Positions 11,210 to 18,747 of a stretch of DNA of 64,000 nucleotides are shown here, in pieces. Numbering within the stretch: the first letter of the stretch is position 1; the number at the start of each line of letters is the position of its first letter. Origin of the DNA: Paludibacteraceae bacterium (lineage in GTDB: Bacteria > Bacteroidota > Bacteroidia > Bacteroidales > Paludibacteraceae). The DNA is taken from contig JAFYWK010000059.1 of the NCBI GenBank assembly GCA_017558065.1, positions 16,107-80,106 of the forward strand, in the 5' to 3' direction. The notes beneath the pieces were generated by a model, which saw nothing but the letters and a program-made list of their open reading frames with translations, was not told where the DNA came from and made no database searches. The translations under genes and the position numbers were made by a program.

Positions 11210-11598
11210 GGGGATGTTTGGTTTTGACAGCAGGTAGAACAGGTATGTAAGCACGCCGAGCATGAACACCGCTCGTAAATCGGGTTCGCCATTATAACTG
11301 GCAACAATACTGTAGCTCTCGCTGCGTAATCGAAGTATAGTAGATTCGCCTAGTTTCGGCACAAGGTGCTGAACCGAGACATCGCTCCAAGCCAACGCCC
11401 AGAGGCTGATAGGATCAAGCGGTGCGGAAATATCAGGGCTGGTTCTTGTAGGCTGCGATGCAAGAATGAGACCGTAGCAGATAAGGCAATGGTTGGTGGC
11501 TTGGGTCTTGCCATTGCTCGAAAATTCAGGCCAAGATAAGCGTGTAGAAAGCATATTGGTTCCTTGTTTGGACGCGGGTTCGAATCCCGCCATCTCCA
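11210..11598 (+). ncRNA. ssrA: transfer-messenger RNA (tmRNA)
   Basis: tmRNA frees ribosomes stalled on broken messages and adds a degradation tag. The 5' end GGGGATG (11210-11216) pairs with CATCTCC (11591-11597) to form the acceptor stem, with discriminator A at 11598; CCA is not encoded. The T arm GCGGGTTCGAATCCCGC precedes the 3' end. The tag frame 11300-11329 reads GNNTVALAA followed by TAA, with the expected ALAA ending; Bacteroides tags such as GETNYALAA are similar. A strong hairpin terminator follows. Confidence 0.96.
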
Positions 11599-11610
11599 CA
11601 AAAGGACTCA

Positions 11611-11642
11611 AAAAAATCGAACTCCGCGGAGTTCGATTTTTT
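11611..11642. terminator. bidirectional intrinsic terminator between ssrA and the helicase gene
   Basis: A near-perfect 32-base palindrome with A-run, arms ATCGAACTCCG/CGGAGTTCGAT and T-run lies between convergent genes, so it can end both transcripts. Confidence 0.93.
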
Positions 11643-11649
11643 GTTGGTA

Positions 11650-13881
11650 CTATACCAAACGTTCCAGTTTAGCGTATGTGACAAGCAGGGTTTTCTTGCC
11701 TACCGCATCAAACTGAATATCAATCTTATCGTTGTCGTTCTCGCGATAGACTTCCAACACCGTACCCGCACCAAAGACGCGGTGCATCACACGGTCATCT
11801 TTTGCCCATTCCGAACGAATCGTCTTGCGCTTCGACTTCTCCTTGGCGCCAGTAGTAGGCGTGAGATGCGAATGTGTATGCGTGATGGTTGGTATCTCTT
11901 TCTTAGGAGCAGGACGATGCACCACTTCATCCGTATTCAGCAGGAACTGGCGGTCGATATCCTTCAAGAAGCGCGAAGGTGTCGTGAAAGCCACTTGACC
12001 ATTGCGGAAACGCTGTCTGGCATTCATCAGGAAACAGCGCTCCATACTACGCGTGATAGCCACATAGAACAGGCGACGCTCTTCCTCTATCTCATGCAAC
12101 GTCTGACTAAAAGCAGAGGGGAACAAGTTCTCTTCCATGCCCACTATCAATGTAGCACGAAACTCCAATCCCTTGGCAGCATGGACAGTGAGCAGGGTGA
12201 CACGTTCTTGCATATCGTCCAGATGCTCATCTTGGTCGGTGAGCAAACTGACCTCTGCCAAGAAATCCGCAATTGGTGTGAAGTCAATACCGTCCTGCTG
12301 ACGGCGTTCGCAGAACTCGTGGATACTGCTGAGCATCTCCTCCAGGTTCTCATAGCGAGCCACACCTTCTGGAGTGGTATCACTCTTGGCTTCGCGCAAG
12401 ATACCCGTTTGTGTCATCAGGTCTTGGGCAAACACGTATGCATCTTTGGTCTGCATATCTTCGGCAAAGCGCTCTATCATCTGCGCAAACTCGCTCACTT
12501 TCTTTTGGGTCGCGGCTGACAGGTCACTGGTCATTCGCTCGGGCGCTATAGCCACCTGCATGAGCGAACATTTATTCAGCCGTGACGCCTCCATCAATCG
12601 TCCCACGGTGGTATCACCTATACCGCGTGTGGGATAATTGACCACGCGCAAAAACGCTTCGTTGTCATCACGGTTGGTCACCAAACGCAAGTATGCCAGC
12701 GCATCTTTGATTTCTTTGCGTTGGTAGAAACTGGTACCGCCGTAGATGCGATATGGGATATTCAGTTGTCGCAACTCATCCTCTATCACACGTGACTGCG
12801 CATTGGTGCGGTACATGATAGCAATATCGTCGTAGGAATATACGGATGGTGCCAATCGCTGTACCTGCTTGGCTACAGCTTTGGCTTCATCACGATCGGT
12901 CATATAGGTAGATAGCGAAATGCGCTCACCTATATGCAAATCAGAGAAAACCTCCTTGCGTATCTGCCCCTTGTTGTGACGAATCAGCGAGTTAGCCGCA
13001 TTCACAATGGTCTGAGTAGAACGGTAGTTCTGCTCCAACTTGAAGAGCTGCGCCTCGGGGTAATCTTTCTGGAAATTCAGTATATTGCTAATATCCGCAC
13101 CGCGGAATGAGTAGATGGACTGTGCATCATCTCCTACCACACAAATGCGGTGATGCTGTTCAGCTAGCTTCTTGATGATCATATATTGTGCCCGGTTGGT
13201 GTCTTGATACTCATCCACCAGTATATACTGAAACAGCTCCTGATACTTCTCTGCCACTTCAGGAAACTTATTCAGCAGGTTGTAGGTATTGACCAAGATA
13301 TCATCAAAATCCATTGCGTTGGCTGCTTTCAGGCGGCGATTATACTCTGTATATACACGCGCCATCTCTTGCATCTTCTCAAATCGGTCGCGCATGAGAT
13401 ACTCGCGATCTGCTGCATACAGATTAGGCGACTGCAACTTGTTCTTCGCCATAGAGATACGAGCATGCACCACACTGGGCTTATAGACCTTATCATCCAG
13501 CTGCATATCTTTGATGATATGCTTAATCACAGACTTAGAGTCGGTGGTATCATAGATACTATAGTCATGCGTATATCCCAATAACTGTGCCTCTTGGCGC
13601 AGTAGGCGTGAGAATATAGAATGGAAGGTACCCATCCACAGATAACGTGCACTCTCCTCGCCCACCAGTTGGCAGATGCGGCTCTTCATTTCGCGTGCAG
13701 CTTTATTGGTAAAGGTCAACGCTAATATATGTCCCGCAGCAATCCCTTGCTCCAGCAAGTGGGCTACTTTATAGGTCAAGACACGTGTTTTGCCAGACCC
13801 AGCACCTGCAATAACCAGATGAGGACCTTCGTTATAAACCACAGCAGCAAGTTGCGAAGCATTGAGAGTCGATGTGTTCAT
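11650..13881 (-). CDS. uvrD: UvrD/PcrA-type superfamily 1 DNA helicase
   Basis: A 743-residue 3'-5' helicase used in repair and in removing proteins from DNA. Seen in order: the Q motif and Walker A GAGSGKT at residues 26-32, FTNKAAREMK, the DEYQDTN Walker B, GDDAQSIYSFRGAD, the QNYRSTQTI motif, the DDIAIMYRTNAQSR region, TVHAAKGLEF and LFYVAITRSMERC. The C-terminus ends in the PcrA-like beta module (MHRVFGAGTVLEV...KKTLLVTYAKLERLV), which binds RNA polymerase in PcrA. A consensus promoter lies at 13934-13964. The PcrA and UvrD names overlap in this phylum. Confidence 0.95.
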   Translation of the reverse strand: MNTSTLNASQLAAVVYNEGPHLVIAGAGSGKTRVLTYKVAHLLEQGIAAGHILALTFTNKAAREMKSRICQLVGEESARYLWMGTFHSIFSRLLRQEAQLLGYTHDYSIYDTTDSKSVIKHIIKDMQLDDKVYKPSVVHARISMAKNKLQSPNLYAADREYLMRDRFEKMQEMARVYTEYNRRLKAANAMDFDDILVNTYNLLNKFPEVAEKYQELFQYILVDEYQDTNRAQYMIIKKLAEQHHRICVVGDDAQSIYSFRGADISNILNFQKDYPEAQLFKLEQNYRSTQTIVNAANSLIRHNKGQIRKEVFSDLHIGERISLSTYMTDRDEAKAVAKQVQRLAPSVYSYDDIAIMYRTNAQSRVIEDELRQLNIPYRIYGGTSFYQRKEIKDALAYLRLVTNRDDNEAFLRVVNYPTRGIGDTTVGRLMEASRLNKCSLMQVAIAPERMTSDLSAATQKKVSEFAQMIERFAEDMQTKDAYVFAQDLMTQTGILREAKSDTTPEGVARYENLEEMLSSIHEFCERRQQDGIDFTPIADFLAEVSLLTDQDEHLDDMQERVTLLTVHAAKGLEFRATLIVGMEENLFPSAFSQTLHEIEEERRLFYVAITRSMERCFLMNARQRFRNGQVAFTTPSRFLKDIDRQFLLNTDEVVHRPAPKKEIPTITHTHSHLTPTTGAKEKSKRKTIRSEWAKDDRVMHRVFGAGTVLEVYRENDNDKIDIQFDAVGKKTLLVTYAKLERLV

Positions 13882-13933
13882 AGGTACAGAAAAATTTATT
13901 AGTCACTACAATATTCTACGATAAAACGGACTG

Positions 13934-13964
13934 CAAAGTTACAAAAAAAAATTGAATTGTGCAA
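13934..13964 (-). promoter_or_regulatory. promoter of the uvrD/pcrA gene
   Basis: Minus strand TTG (13962-13964) and TAACTTTG (13934-13941) with a 20-base spacer. Confidence 0.75.
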
Positions 13965-13978
13965 ATATGAGGCAAATA

Positions 13979-14680
13979 TTAGTCATATTTCTCTATCAGT
14001 TTCTCCACCAATTCAGGAACACCGATGGAGGCCTTTTTCTGGATGTGGTGGGCGCGGTATCGGTAGATACCGAGTTCGGGTGTGTTGGGATCTACCACAT
14101 AAATCTCTGCCGAATGTGGCGCATATTGCAGCAATGATGCAGCGGGATAGACATTGAGCGAGGTACCCACCACGATGAGTATATCGGCTTGACTGGCCAC
14201 TTCGCAAGCCAACGGAAAATACGGCACGTCTTCGCCAAAGAAGACTACATATGGGCGAAGGAGCGAGCCGTCGGGGTGGCGGTCGCCATAGTGTTGCTCC
14301 CAACCGTCCAGGTCGATGGTGGCCAGTTGGTTGGTTTCGGAGCGAAGCTTGGTGATTTCGCCGTGCAGGTGAATGACATCGTGGCTGCCAGCCCGCTCGT
14401 GGAGGTTGTCGATGTTTTGGGTGATGACTTGGGTGTCGGGGAATACTTCTTGCAGGCGAGCAATGGCATGATGCGCAGCATTAGGTTGTGCAGCGAGGGC
14501 TTCGCGGCGACGCATGTTGTAGAACTCAACGCAGAGTTGTGGATTGTTGAGCCATGCATCGTGGGTACATACATCTTCTATGCGGTAGCGGTCCCACATG
14601 CCGTCAGAACCACGAAAAGTACCTAATCCGCTCTCTGCGGACACGCCTGCTCCTGTAAAAACAACGATTTTCTTAGTCAT
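13979..14680 (-). CDS. cobB: Sir2-family NAD-dependent protein deacylase
   Basis: A 233-residue sirtuin that removes acyl groups from lysines using NAD+. Seen: FTGAGVSAESGLGTFR at residues 8-23, TQNIDNLHERAG, the catalytic His106 in IHLHGE, LLRPYVVFFGE, and VGTSLNVYPAASL. The CxxC pairs that bind zinc in most sirtuins are absent between HLHGE and LLRP, a state I recall from other Bacteroidales CobB proteins. Translation is placed at MTKKIVVF (14680), because an upstream in-frame start would overlap the promoter. The gene ends just beyond the promoter of the helicase gene and is separately promoted. Confidence 0.92.
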   Translation of the reverse strand: MTKKIVVFTGAGVSAESGLGTFRGSDGMWDRYRIEDVCTHDAWLNNPQLCVEFYNMRRREALAAQPNAAHHAIARLQEVFPDTQVITQNIDNLHERAGSHDVIHLHGEITKLRSETNQLATIDLDGWEQHYGDRHPDGSLLRPYVVFFGEDVPYFPLACEVASQADILIVVGTSLNVYPAASLLQYAPHSAEIYVVDPNTPELGIYRYRAHHIQKKASIGVPELVEKLIEKYD

Positions 14681-14721
14681 AATAAATGGGGTGTTAATGG
14701 TTGATTTATGATTATCGAGTG

Positions 14722-14752
14722 CAAAGATACAAAAAATAAGGGAAAGTACCAA
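14722..14752 (-). promoter_or_regulatory. promoter of the sirtuin gene
   Basis: Minus strand TTG (14750-14752) and TATCTTTG (14722-14729) with a 20-base spacer, about 40 bases before the chosen start codon. Confidence 0.75.
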
Positions 14753-14775
14753 ATTATATAGTTAGAAAGTGGAAT

Positions 14776-14810
14776 AAAGTGGTAGTTCGGAATTTCCGAC
14801 ATACCACTTT
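14776..14810 (-). terminator. hairpin downstream of the small lipoprotein-like gene
   Basis: Outer arms AAAGTGGTA/TACCACTTT with an inner pair TTCGGAA/TTCCGA. The stem is strong; a T-run is weak, so it may be a terminator or a stabilising 3' hairpin. Confidence 0.6.
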
Positions 14811-14840
14811 GAGAACGAAAGAAGAGTGCATGGGTATTTG

Positions 14841-15056
14841 CTAATTCTTCTTGGCGTTGTACGACTCGATGGTCTTGGTCTGGATTATTACTGCCGTGTC
14901 GCCACGGGTGAGCGAACGGCTCTCGGTGGTGATAGTGCGTGTGACGTTGCATGAGGTCAATCCGAGTGCCATGGCAATGGCAGTGGCGATGGACACCACC
15001 AGATACTTAATGGCCTTCCTGAGGCGTTCTTTCTGAATATCGGTTAATGGTTTCAT
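14841..15056 (-). CDS. small membrane or lipoprotein-like protein (71 aa)
   Basis: A 71-residue protein with a basic N-terminus (QKERLRKAIKYL), one hydrophobic stretch (residues about 18-33) and a cysteine in LGLTSC at residues 31-36 that could act as a lipobox. The tail is Thr- and Ser-rich. The N-terminal half resembles the very short Bacteroidales proteins named smalltalk, which have a hydrophobic segment ending in a SC motif; this one is longer. It is the last of four small genes on the minus strand (16739 to 14841). The function is unknown, and the lipoprotein call is an inference. Confidence 0.6.
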   Translation of the reverse strand: MKPLTDIQKERLRKAIKYLVVSIATAIAMALGLTSCNVTRTITTESRSLTRGDTAVIIQTKTIESYNAKKN

Positions 15057-15088
15057 TGTTTGGTGTTTTAGAGGTTAGAAGTTAGATT

Positions 15089-15227
15089 GCCCTAAAGGGC
15101 TGGAAGTTCGGGCTAAAGCCCTTGAAGATCGCCCTAAAGGGCTGGAAGATTGGGCTGAAGCCCTTGAAGACTTCAAGCGAAGCGATCTTCCATCTTCAGC
15201 GAAGCGATCTTCAAGCGCAGCGATCTC
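15089..15227. repeat. 21/22-base periodic array of alternating palindromes
   Basis: GCCCTAAAGGGC at 15089 and 15131 alternates with GGGCTAAAGCCC at 15110 and GGGCTGAAGCCC at 15152, exactly 21 bases apart, each followed by a GGAAG or TGAAG word. Three AGCGAAGCGATCTTC-like units at about 15176, 15198 and 15214 continue the series and reach the stop codon of the gene starting at 15549. Confidence 0.85.
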
Positions 15228-15549
15228 ACCCCTCATAGTCATTCCACTCTTGGCGGAAGACGTAGCGATAGAGGGTCTTGTACTTGGTTTGCGCCTTGAA
15301 CGCCATCATGTCTGCAGCGGCTTGCGATGGGTCAGCCATACGCGAGCGGGTAGCAGCAGCCACAGCAGCAAACTTCGCGCGGTGCATGAGCTCCTTCTCG
15401 GTGTAGGGTTTGTTCTGCAAGTCACGTTCACCGCGAACGGAGGTGTACTTATGCTCCGACTGCTTGCGGTAGTTGTAGGTGGTGCGGAACTTTTTGGAGA
15501 TTTTTCCAGAGATATGATGAATAGGGTCTTCGTAAACGACTTGTGCCAT
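15226..15549 (-). CDS. small protein of unknown function, paralogue of the next gene upstream (107 aa)
   Basis: It begins MAQVVYEDPIHHISGKISKK and ends in QTKYKTLYRYVFRQEWNDYEG. The C-terminal block is similar to QSQYKSLHGYMMAQEM of the 99-residue protein encoded at 15830-16129, and both have an alanine-rich middle and a GK-I motif near residue 16, so I take them as paralogues. No signal peptide or membrane segment is seen. I start at 15549 because a perfect inverted repeat sits directly before this ATG and the longer frame would read through the iterons. No function can be given. Confidence 0.65.
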   Translation of the reverse strand: MAQVVYEDPIHHISGKISKKFRTTYNYRKQSEHKYTSVRGERDLQNKPYTEKELMHRAKFAAVAAATRSRMADPSQAAADMMAFKAQTKYKTLYRYVFRQEWNDYEG

Positions 15550-15551
15550 AT

Positions 15552-15570
15552 GTGTTCGGCAATCGAACAC
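15552..15570 (-). promoter_or_regulatory. perfect inverted repeat abutting the start codon of the 107-aa gene
   Basis: GTGTTCG-N5-CGAACAC, two bases upstream of the ATG. It could be a protein operator or an RNA hairpin controlling initiation. A weaker form (GTTCGGCAATGAAC, 16134-16147) precedes the 99-aa gene at the same place. Confidence 0.55.
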
Positions 15571-15585
15571 CGAGTATAATTTTAA

Positions 15586-15614
15586 GACAATTGATGTCAA
15601 TTAGGATGTCAATT
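15586..15614. repeat. iteron block 1: (G[A/T]CAATT) x3
   Basis: Heptamers GACAATT/GTCAATT start at 15586, 15596 and 15608, i.e. spacings of 10 and 12. The same spacings occur in the two other blocks upstream of neighbouring small genes. Confidence 0.8.
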
Positions 15615-15690
15615 ATTCTTATCTCGCCATACGGCTCGAACGATCTGCTCATTCGCTTTACTCATTCAGCCGTACGTCAATTCAATGATT

Positions 15691-15750
15691 ATCTTTTGTT
15701 TCTGCCCAAATGAATGCAACGCGTTGCATTAGTGGGCAGAACAAAATGAT
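15691..15750. other. long hairpin, copy 1
   Basis: Arms of about 28 bases around GCAACGCGTTGC, containing TTCTGCCC paired with GGGCAGAA. The second copy at 16341-16405 keeps the stem although the bases differ (TTTTGCCC with GGGCAAAA). Confidence 0.85.
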
Positions 15751-15829
15751 TGTTTTTACTCGGAGTTCGAGATCCTCTATGCCGGAGAGGGGGTTTTTGA
15801 GTTTAGTGTTTAGAGTTTAGTGATTGGGA

Positions 15830-16129
15830 TTAGAGTTTTGCCATCTCTTGTGCCATCATGTAGCCATGCAGAGACTTGTACTGGCTTTGCTTTTTGAAGG
15901 CCTCTTTGTAAGCAGCAATCTGCTCTTCTGTAAGGGCTTTGACATTGGCTGAAGCTGTAGCCATTTTGGTTTGTTGCGCTTTTTGTGCGGTAGATGGTTC
16001 ACCCGTGTAAGGGTTACAGATTTGCGAGGTGAAGGTTTCGCCGTACATCTCTTTGAAGATAATGTCGGAGTGTTTGCAGATTTTGCCACGGAATTGGCGG
16101 AATGGTGCTTCTAATTTGATTTTTGACAT
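15830..16129 (-). CDS. small protein of unknown function (99 aa)
   Basis: It begins MSKIKLEAPFRQFRGKICKH, has a polar middle rich in Gln, Lys, Thr and Ala, and ends SQYKSLHGYMMAQEMAKL. It is soluble by composition. The pattern (short beta-like start ending in a GKI motif, then a helical Ala-rich tail) is shared with the 107-residue protein downstream. The upstream spacer of about 340 bases holds the iteron block, the covarying hairpin and a CCGCTCGA/TCGAGCGG inverted repeat. I do not recognise the family and assign no function. Confidence 0.65.
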   Translation of the reverse strand: MSKIKLEAPFRQFRGKICKHSDIIFKEMYGETFTSQICNPYTGEPSTAQKAQQTKMATASANVKALTEEQIAAYKEAFKKQSQYKSLHGYMMAQEMAKL

Positions 16130-16207
16130 GTTAGTTCGGCAATGAACGGGAGTAAAGAAAACAACAGTTGGAGGTTTAAATCAACAACAATAACAACAAT
16201 ATATTCA

Positions 16208-16240
16208 ACAACTTCCGCTCGAATCAACTTCCTCGAGCGG
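16208..16240. other. inverted repeat CCGCTCGA-N10-TCGAGCGG, first of two
   Basis: Perfect 8-base arms. A second copy with one mismatch (CCACTCGA ... TCGAGCGG) is at about 16782-16807, in the same position relative to the iterons. Confidence 0.75.
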
Positions 16241-16294
16241 CGAGGGATCATTTTTTGTAACAAAAATAATTAAAAATCAAGGATTTGTTTTTAA

Positions 16295-16333
16295 GACAAT
16301 TGGCGTCAATTTGGTTGTCAATTTTTGTCAATT
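16295..16333. repeat. iteron block 2: (G[A/T]CAATT) x4
   Basis: Heptamers start at 16295, 16305, 16317 and 16327 (spacings 10, 12, 10), about one helical turn each, so a protein could bind them on one face of the DNA. Confidence 0.85.
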
Positions 16334-16340
16334 CAAGATT

Positions 16341-16405
16341 TATCTTTTGTTTTTGCCCAAATGAATGCAACAAATTGCATTGGTGGGCAAAACAAAATAA
16401 GATAT
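16341..16405. other. long hairpin, copy 2, covarying with copy 1
   Basis: The stem reads TATCTTTTGTTTTTGCCC ... GGGCAAAACAAAATAAGATA around GCAACAAATTGC. Relative to 15691-15750, C-to-T in one arm is matched by G-to-A in the other, so base pairing has been conserved. Confidence 0.85.
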
Positions 16406-16472
16406 TTATACTCGGTGTTCGGAAATCCTCTATGCCGTGAGAGGGGTTAAAGGGTTAATTAAGAATTTTGAA

Positions 16473-16739
16473 TTAAGAATTGATAGTATGGAGTGTGCAC
16501 GTCCAGCAGTGGTTGAAGGTGAGGGACTGGGCGAGGGTTTGACGGATGATGTCGCATGCCTCGTCGGGATAGAAGAGTTTAGGGTCAAGAGGAATGACTT
16601 TGACGGTGAGGGTGGTGCCCTTGGTAGTAAACTCGGGATTGAGGGTTTCCAAATGAAAGAGGACTGCCTCTTTGGCTTGGAGCATTTCTTCTGCGCTTTG
16701 GCAGGGAATGGAGATGATGACGAAATGTTTTTGTTTCAT
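16473..16739 (-). CDS. small protein of unknown function (88 aa)
   Basis: Starting at MKQKHFVIISIPCQS (16739), this 88-residue protein has a beta-strand-like start, a Glu/Ala-rich helix (SAEEMLQAKEAVLFHLETL), a second strand pair (TTLTVKVIPLDP) and a C-terminal helix, which suggests a small alpha/beta ferredoxin-like fold. No catalytic motif is visible. A longer in-frame start at 16778 would add a hydrophobic lead but I prefer 16739. It is preceded by iteron block 3 and starts the group of small genes. Function unknown. Confidence 0.55.
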   Translation of the reverse strand: MKQKHFVIISIPCQSAEEMLQAKEAVLFHLETLNPEFTTKGTTLTVKVIPLDPKLFYPDEACDIIRQTLAQSLTFNHCWTCTLHTINS

Positions 16740-16826
16740 ATTGATAGGATATATAAAATTTAAAAACAACTTAAACACCTTCCACTCGAATCAACTTCCT
16801 CGAGCGGCGAGGGAATTTGTTGTAAA

Positions 16827-16865
16827 GACAATTCAGGTCAATTGGGTTGTCAATTTATGTCAATT
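16827..16865. repeat. iteron block 3: (G[A/T]CAATT) x4
   Basis: Heptamers start at 16827, 16837, 16849 and 16859, the same 10-12-10 spacing as block 2. Confidence 0.85.
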
Positions 16866-16874
16866 CGAGGATGA

Positions 16875-16921
16875 TTTTTTGAAACATAAATACGGCTTCG
16901 CCTACAAAAATAATTAAAAAT
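16875..16921. repeat. TTTTTTG(T/A)AACA...AATTAAAAAT element with an 11-base insert
   Basis: The intact form is at 16251-16278. Here cggcttcgcct (16893-16903) interrupts it and is flanked by ACATAAATA and ACAAAAATA. A third copy, with an 18-base insert, is at 43313-43368. Confidence 0.7.
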
Positions 16922-17027
16922 GTAGCGTAGATATTTTTGTCATTCTTTCAATTAATTTAAGTGATTTAACTTTGTCATGTTGGGTGCTGTCCTTTCTGTG
17001 GACGCGTTTCTATAATAATGCTGTAAA

Positions 17028-17063
17028 AATCTTCGGCGCGGAAGGGGTTTTGCGCCGAAGATT
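17028..17063. other. 12-bp hairpin in the spacer before the 88-aa gene
   Basis: Perfect arms AATCTTCGGCGC/GCGCCGAAGATT with a 12-base loop. No gene lies between 16779 and 17169; the rest of the spacer holds iteron block 3 and the terminator at 17101. Confidence 0.75.
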
Positions 17064-17100
17064 AGGCAATAGATAGGTAAAGATTAGGTATAAAAAAATT

Positions 17101-17127
17101 GGAAGACCTTGTTAATCAAAGTCTTCC
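17101..17127 (-). terminator. intrinsic terminator after the 182-aa gene
   Basis: On the minus strand GGAAGAC...GTCTTCC with an extended stem (one mismatch) is followed by AATTTTTTTA. It ends transcription of the gene at 17170-17718 and possibly of the mannan operon. Confidence 0.85.
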
Positions 17128-17169
17128 ACTAATATAATTTTATTGAAGAAATTTTTCTTCGCGCGAAGA

Positions 17170-17718
17170 TTATGCCGAAGGTTGCAGAATTTTGAGCATT
17201 GTCTCTATGGTTGGTATTGCTATTTTTGATTCTTTTTGCTTGTGTAAGTTGTGAAAAGAACGACTATTAGTATCCACGAAATGACTTTCTACGATTTGCC
17301 AAAGTTTTCCATTGGCAGGTATGGAGATTAATTCTTGCTCTATGGCTCGACGAATGAGACCATAGAGATAGGATGGTTTTGCTATCCATTTCACTCGGGC
17401 TGTAGAATTTTCTCCAGAGAAGATGGCGAGGAAATCATCTGGATTGGTGTCTGGTGCAATCCATTTGGCTTGGAGTAAGCATTGATATAGTTGAGTAATC
17501 GGCATTGTTGTTTTTTGCCAAAAGCGATAGGTAAAGGTCGCTGTTTGTAACTTAGGCGTTCTCACACGGACAGTTGCCGTGGTAATGGCTGACTTACTAC
17601 CATTGACAATTTGAATGCCGATACCAGTTGGTTCCACATTAGCAATCTCATATTCTACATACTTAGATTGTACATAGTCACCTGCTACATTGATGATTAT
17701 TTTTGCATTGTCTTCCAT
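17170..17718 (-). CDS. hypothetical protein (182 aa)
   Basis: The N-terminal 65 residues look like a short beta-rich domain (KIIINVAGDYV, VEYEIANVEPTGIGIQIV). From residue about 75 the protein is helical, with SYLYGLIRRAIEQELISIP, KLWQIVESHFVDTNSRSFHNLHKQK and a C-terminal helix. I have a memory of similar C-terminal blocks in uncharacterised Bacteroidales proteins, but no function. It starts 53 bases after manA ends, with no promoter that I recognise, so it may be read from the mannan operon. It ends at a TCTTCGCGCGAAGA palindrome and a terminator. Confidence 0.65.
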   Translation of the reverse strand: MEDNAKIIINVAGDYVQSKYVEYEIANVEPTGIGIQIVNGSKSAITTATVRVRTPKLQTATFTYRFWQKTTMPITQLYQCLLQAKWIAPDTNPDDFLAIFSGENSTARVKWIAKPSYLYGLIRRAIEQELISIPANGKLWQIVESHFVDTNSRSFHNLHKQKESKIAIPTIETMLKILQPSA

Positions 17719-17771
17719 AGCATGTATAAATATTTTTAGAATTGGTGATTGTATATAGGTTGCTTCAGCGA

Positions 17772-18746
17772 TTACATCGTTGCCGTTAGGAAGGTAGCGT
17801 TTCCGAAGATATAAAGCACATTTTCGGAAGCAGGGACAAGGAGTGTCTCGCCCTGCTTCACTCGAATACCATTAATATTAGCATCGCCCCAAAGGCAGAC
17901 TACAATCACAAACGAATCGGAATGTAGGTTGATTTCCGCAGCCACCTGCACGACCACCCTATTCACTATGAAATAAGGGCAGTGGATCAGTTCGGAGTTG
18001 GGTTTGGTAGAGTCATAACTGGTACGATACTCTGGCCACACTTGGTAGTCAATCGCCTCTTTAGCCTGCTCCAAATGCAATTCGCGTGGAACACCATTTG
18101 CATCCTTTCGACCAAAGTCATAAACGCGGTATGTAATATCGGATGTCTGTTGTATCTCGGTGAGGAAATTACCTGCTCCGATAGCATGCAATCGTCCCGC
18201 GGGAAGGAAGAAGAGGTCACCCTGGTGCGACTCGTGGGTAGCAATGACATCCTGCATAGGCGAATGACCATTGATAGGTTCTGCTTTGGCCAAGCGCTCG
18301 TAATCATCGGGCGTGATACTCTGTTTGAGTCCAGAGTAGATTTTCGCTCCCACATCTGCCTTAATGACATACCACATTTCGGTTTTGCCAGGGCACTGAT
18401 GTCGCTTTTGTGCGAGTTGGTCATCGGGGTGCACTTGGACGCTAAGGTCTTGGCGTGAGTCAATGAACTTAACCAGCAACGGGAAGGTATTGCCATATGT
18501 CCGATACACTCTCTCGCCCACGAGAAGACCTTTGTACTTATCAATTAGTTGGGTAAGATTGAGCCCAAGGTCCACATCGCCAATGATACCTCGTTCCACT
18601 ACCACCGACTCGTGTCCTGGCACACCGCTAATCTCCCACGATTCGCCGATATTGGGTTGTGCCGTGAAAATGCCTTTGAATGGAGCTATTTGGTAACCAC
18701 CCCAAATAGTGGTTCTGAGATAAGGAGCAAACTTGTATGGTTTCAT
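17772..18746 (-). CDS. manA: mannose-6-phosphate isomerase (class I)
   Basis: This zinc enzyme interconverts mannose 6-phosphate and fructose 6-phosphate. It is 324 residues, the short form common in Bacteroidota and Firmicutes. Seen: TTIWGGYQI near the N-terminus, GESWEISG, PLLVKFIDS, the zinc-site motif QVHPDD near residue 100, GKTEMWYV with the zinc Glu, FFLPAGRLHAIG with the zinc His, and EIQQTSDITYRVYDFGR. It is the last clear gene of the mannan operon, one base after the epimerase gene, and brings mannose phosphate from GH130 action into glycolysis. A phosphomannomutase for the mannose 1-phosphate step is not in the window. Confidence 0.95.
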   Translation of the reverse strand: MKPYKFAPYLRTTIWGGYQIAPFKGIFTAQPNIGESWEISGVPGHESVVVERGIIGDVDLGLNLTQLIDKYKGLLVGERVYRTYGNTFPLLVKFIDSRQDLSVQVHPDDQLAQKRHQCPGKTEMWYVIKADVGAKIYSGLKQSITPDDYERLAKAEPINGHSPMQDVIATHESHQGDLFFLPAGRLHAIGAGNFLTEIQQTSDITYRVYDFGRKDANGVPRELHLEQAKEAIDYQVWPEYRTSYDSTKPNSELIHCPYFIVNRVVVQVAAEINLHSDSFVIVVCLWGDANINGIRVKQGETLLVPASENVLYIFGNATFLTATM

Positions 18747-18747
18747 A

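Noticed and set aside
11141-11611. Minus-strand frame over ssrA encoding a possible 156-residue protein
   Set aside because: It is the complement of the tmRNA, whose stem pairing, tag and T arm are clear.
13979-14752. Longer sirtuin start at 14752
   Set aside because: It would place the -7 and -33 promoter boxes inside the coding sequence; MTKKIVVF at 14680 fits the family start.
14841-16739. Prophage or plasmid remnant
   Set aside because: The iterons suggest replication origins, but no replication, structural or lysis gene is recognisable among the small genes.
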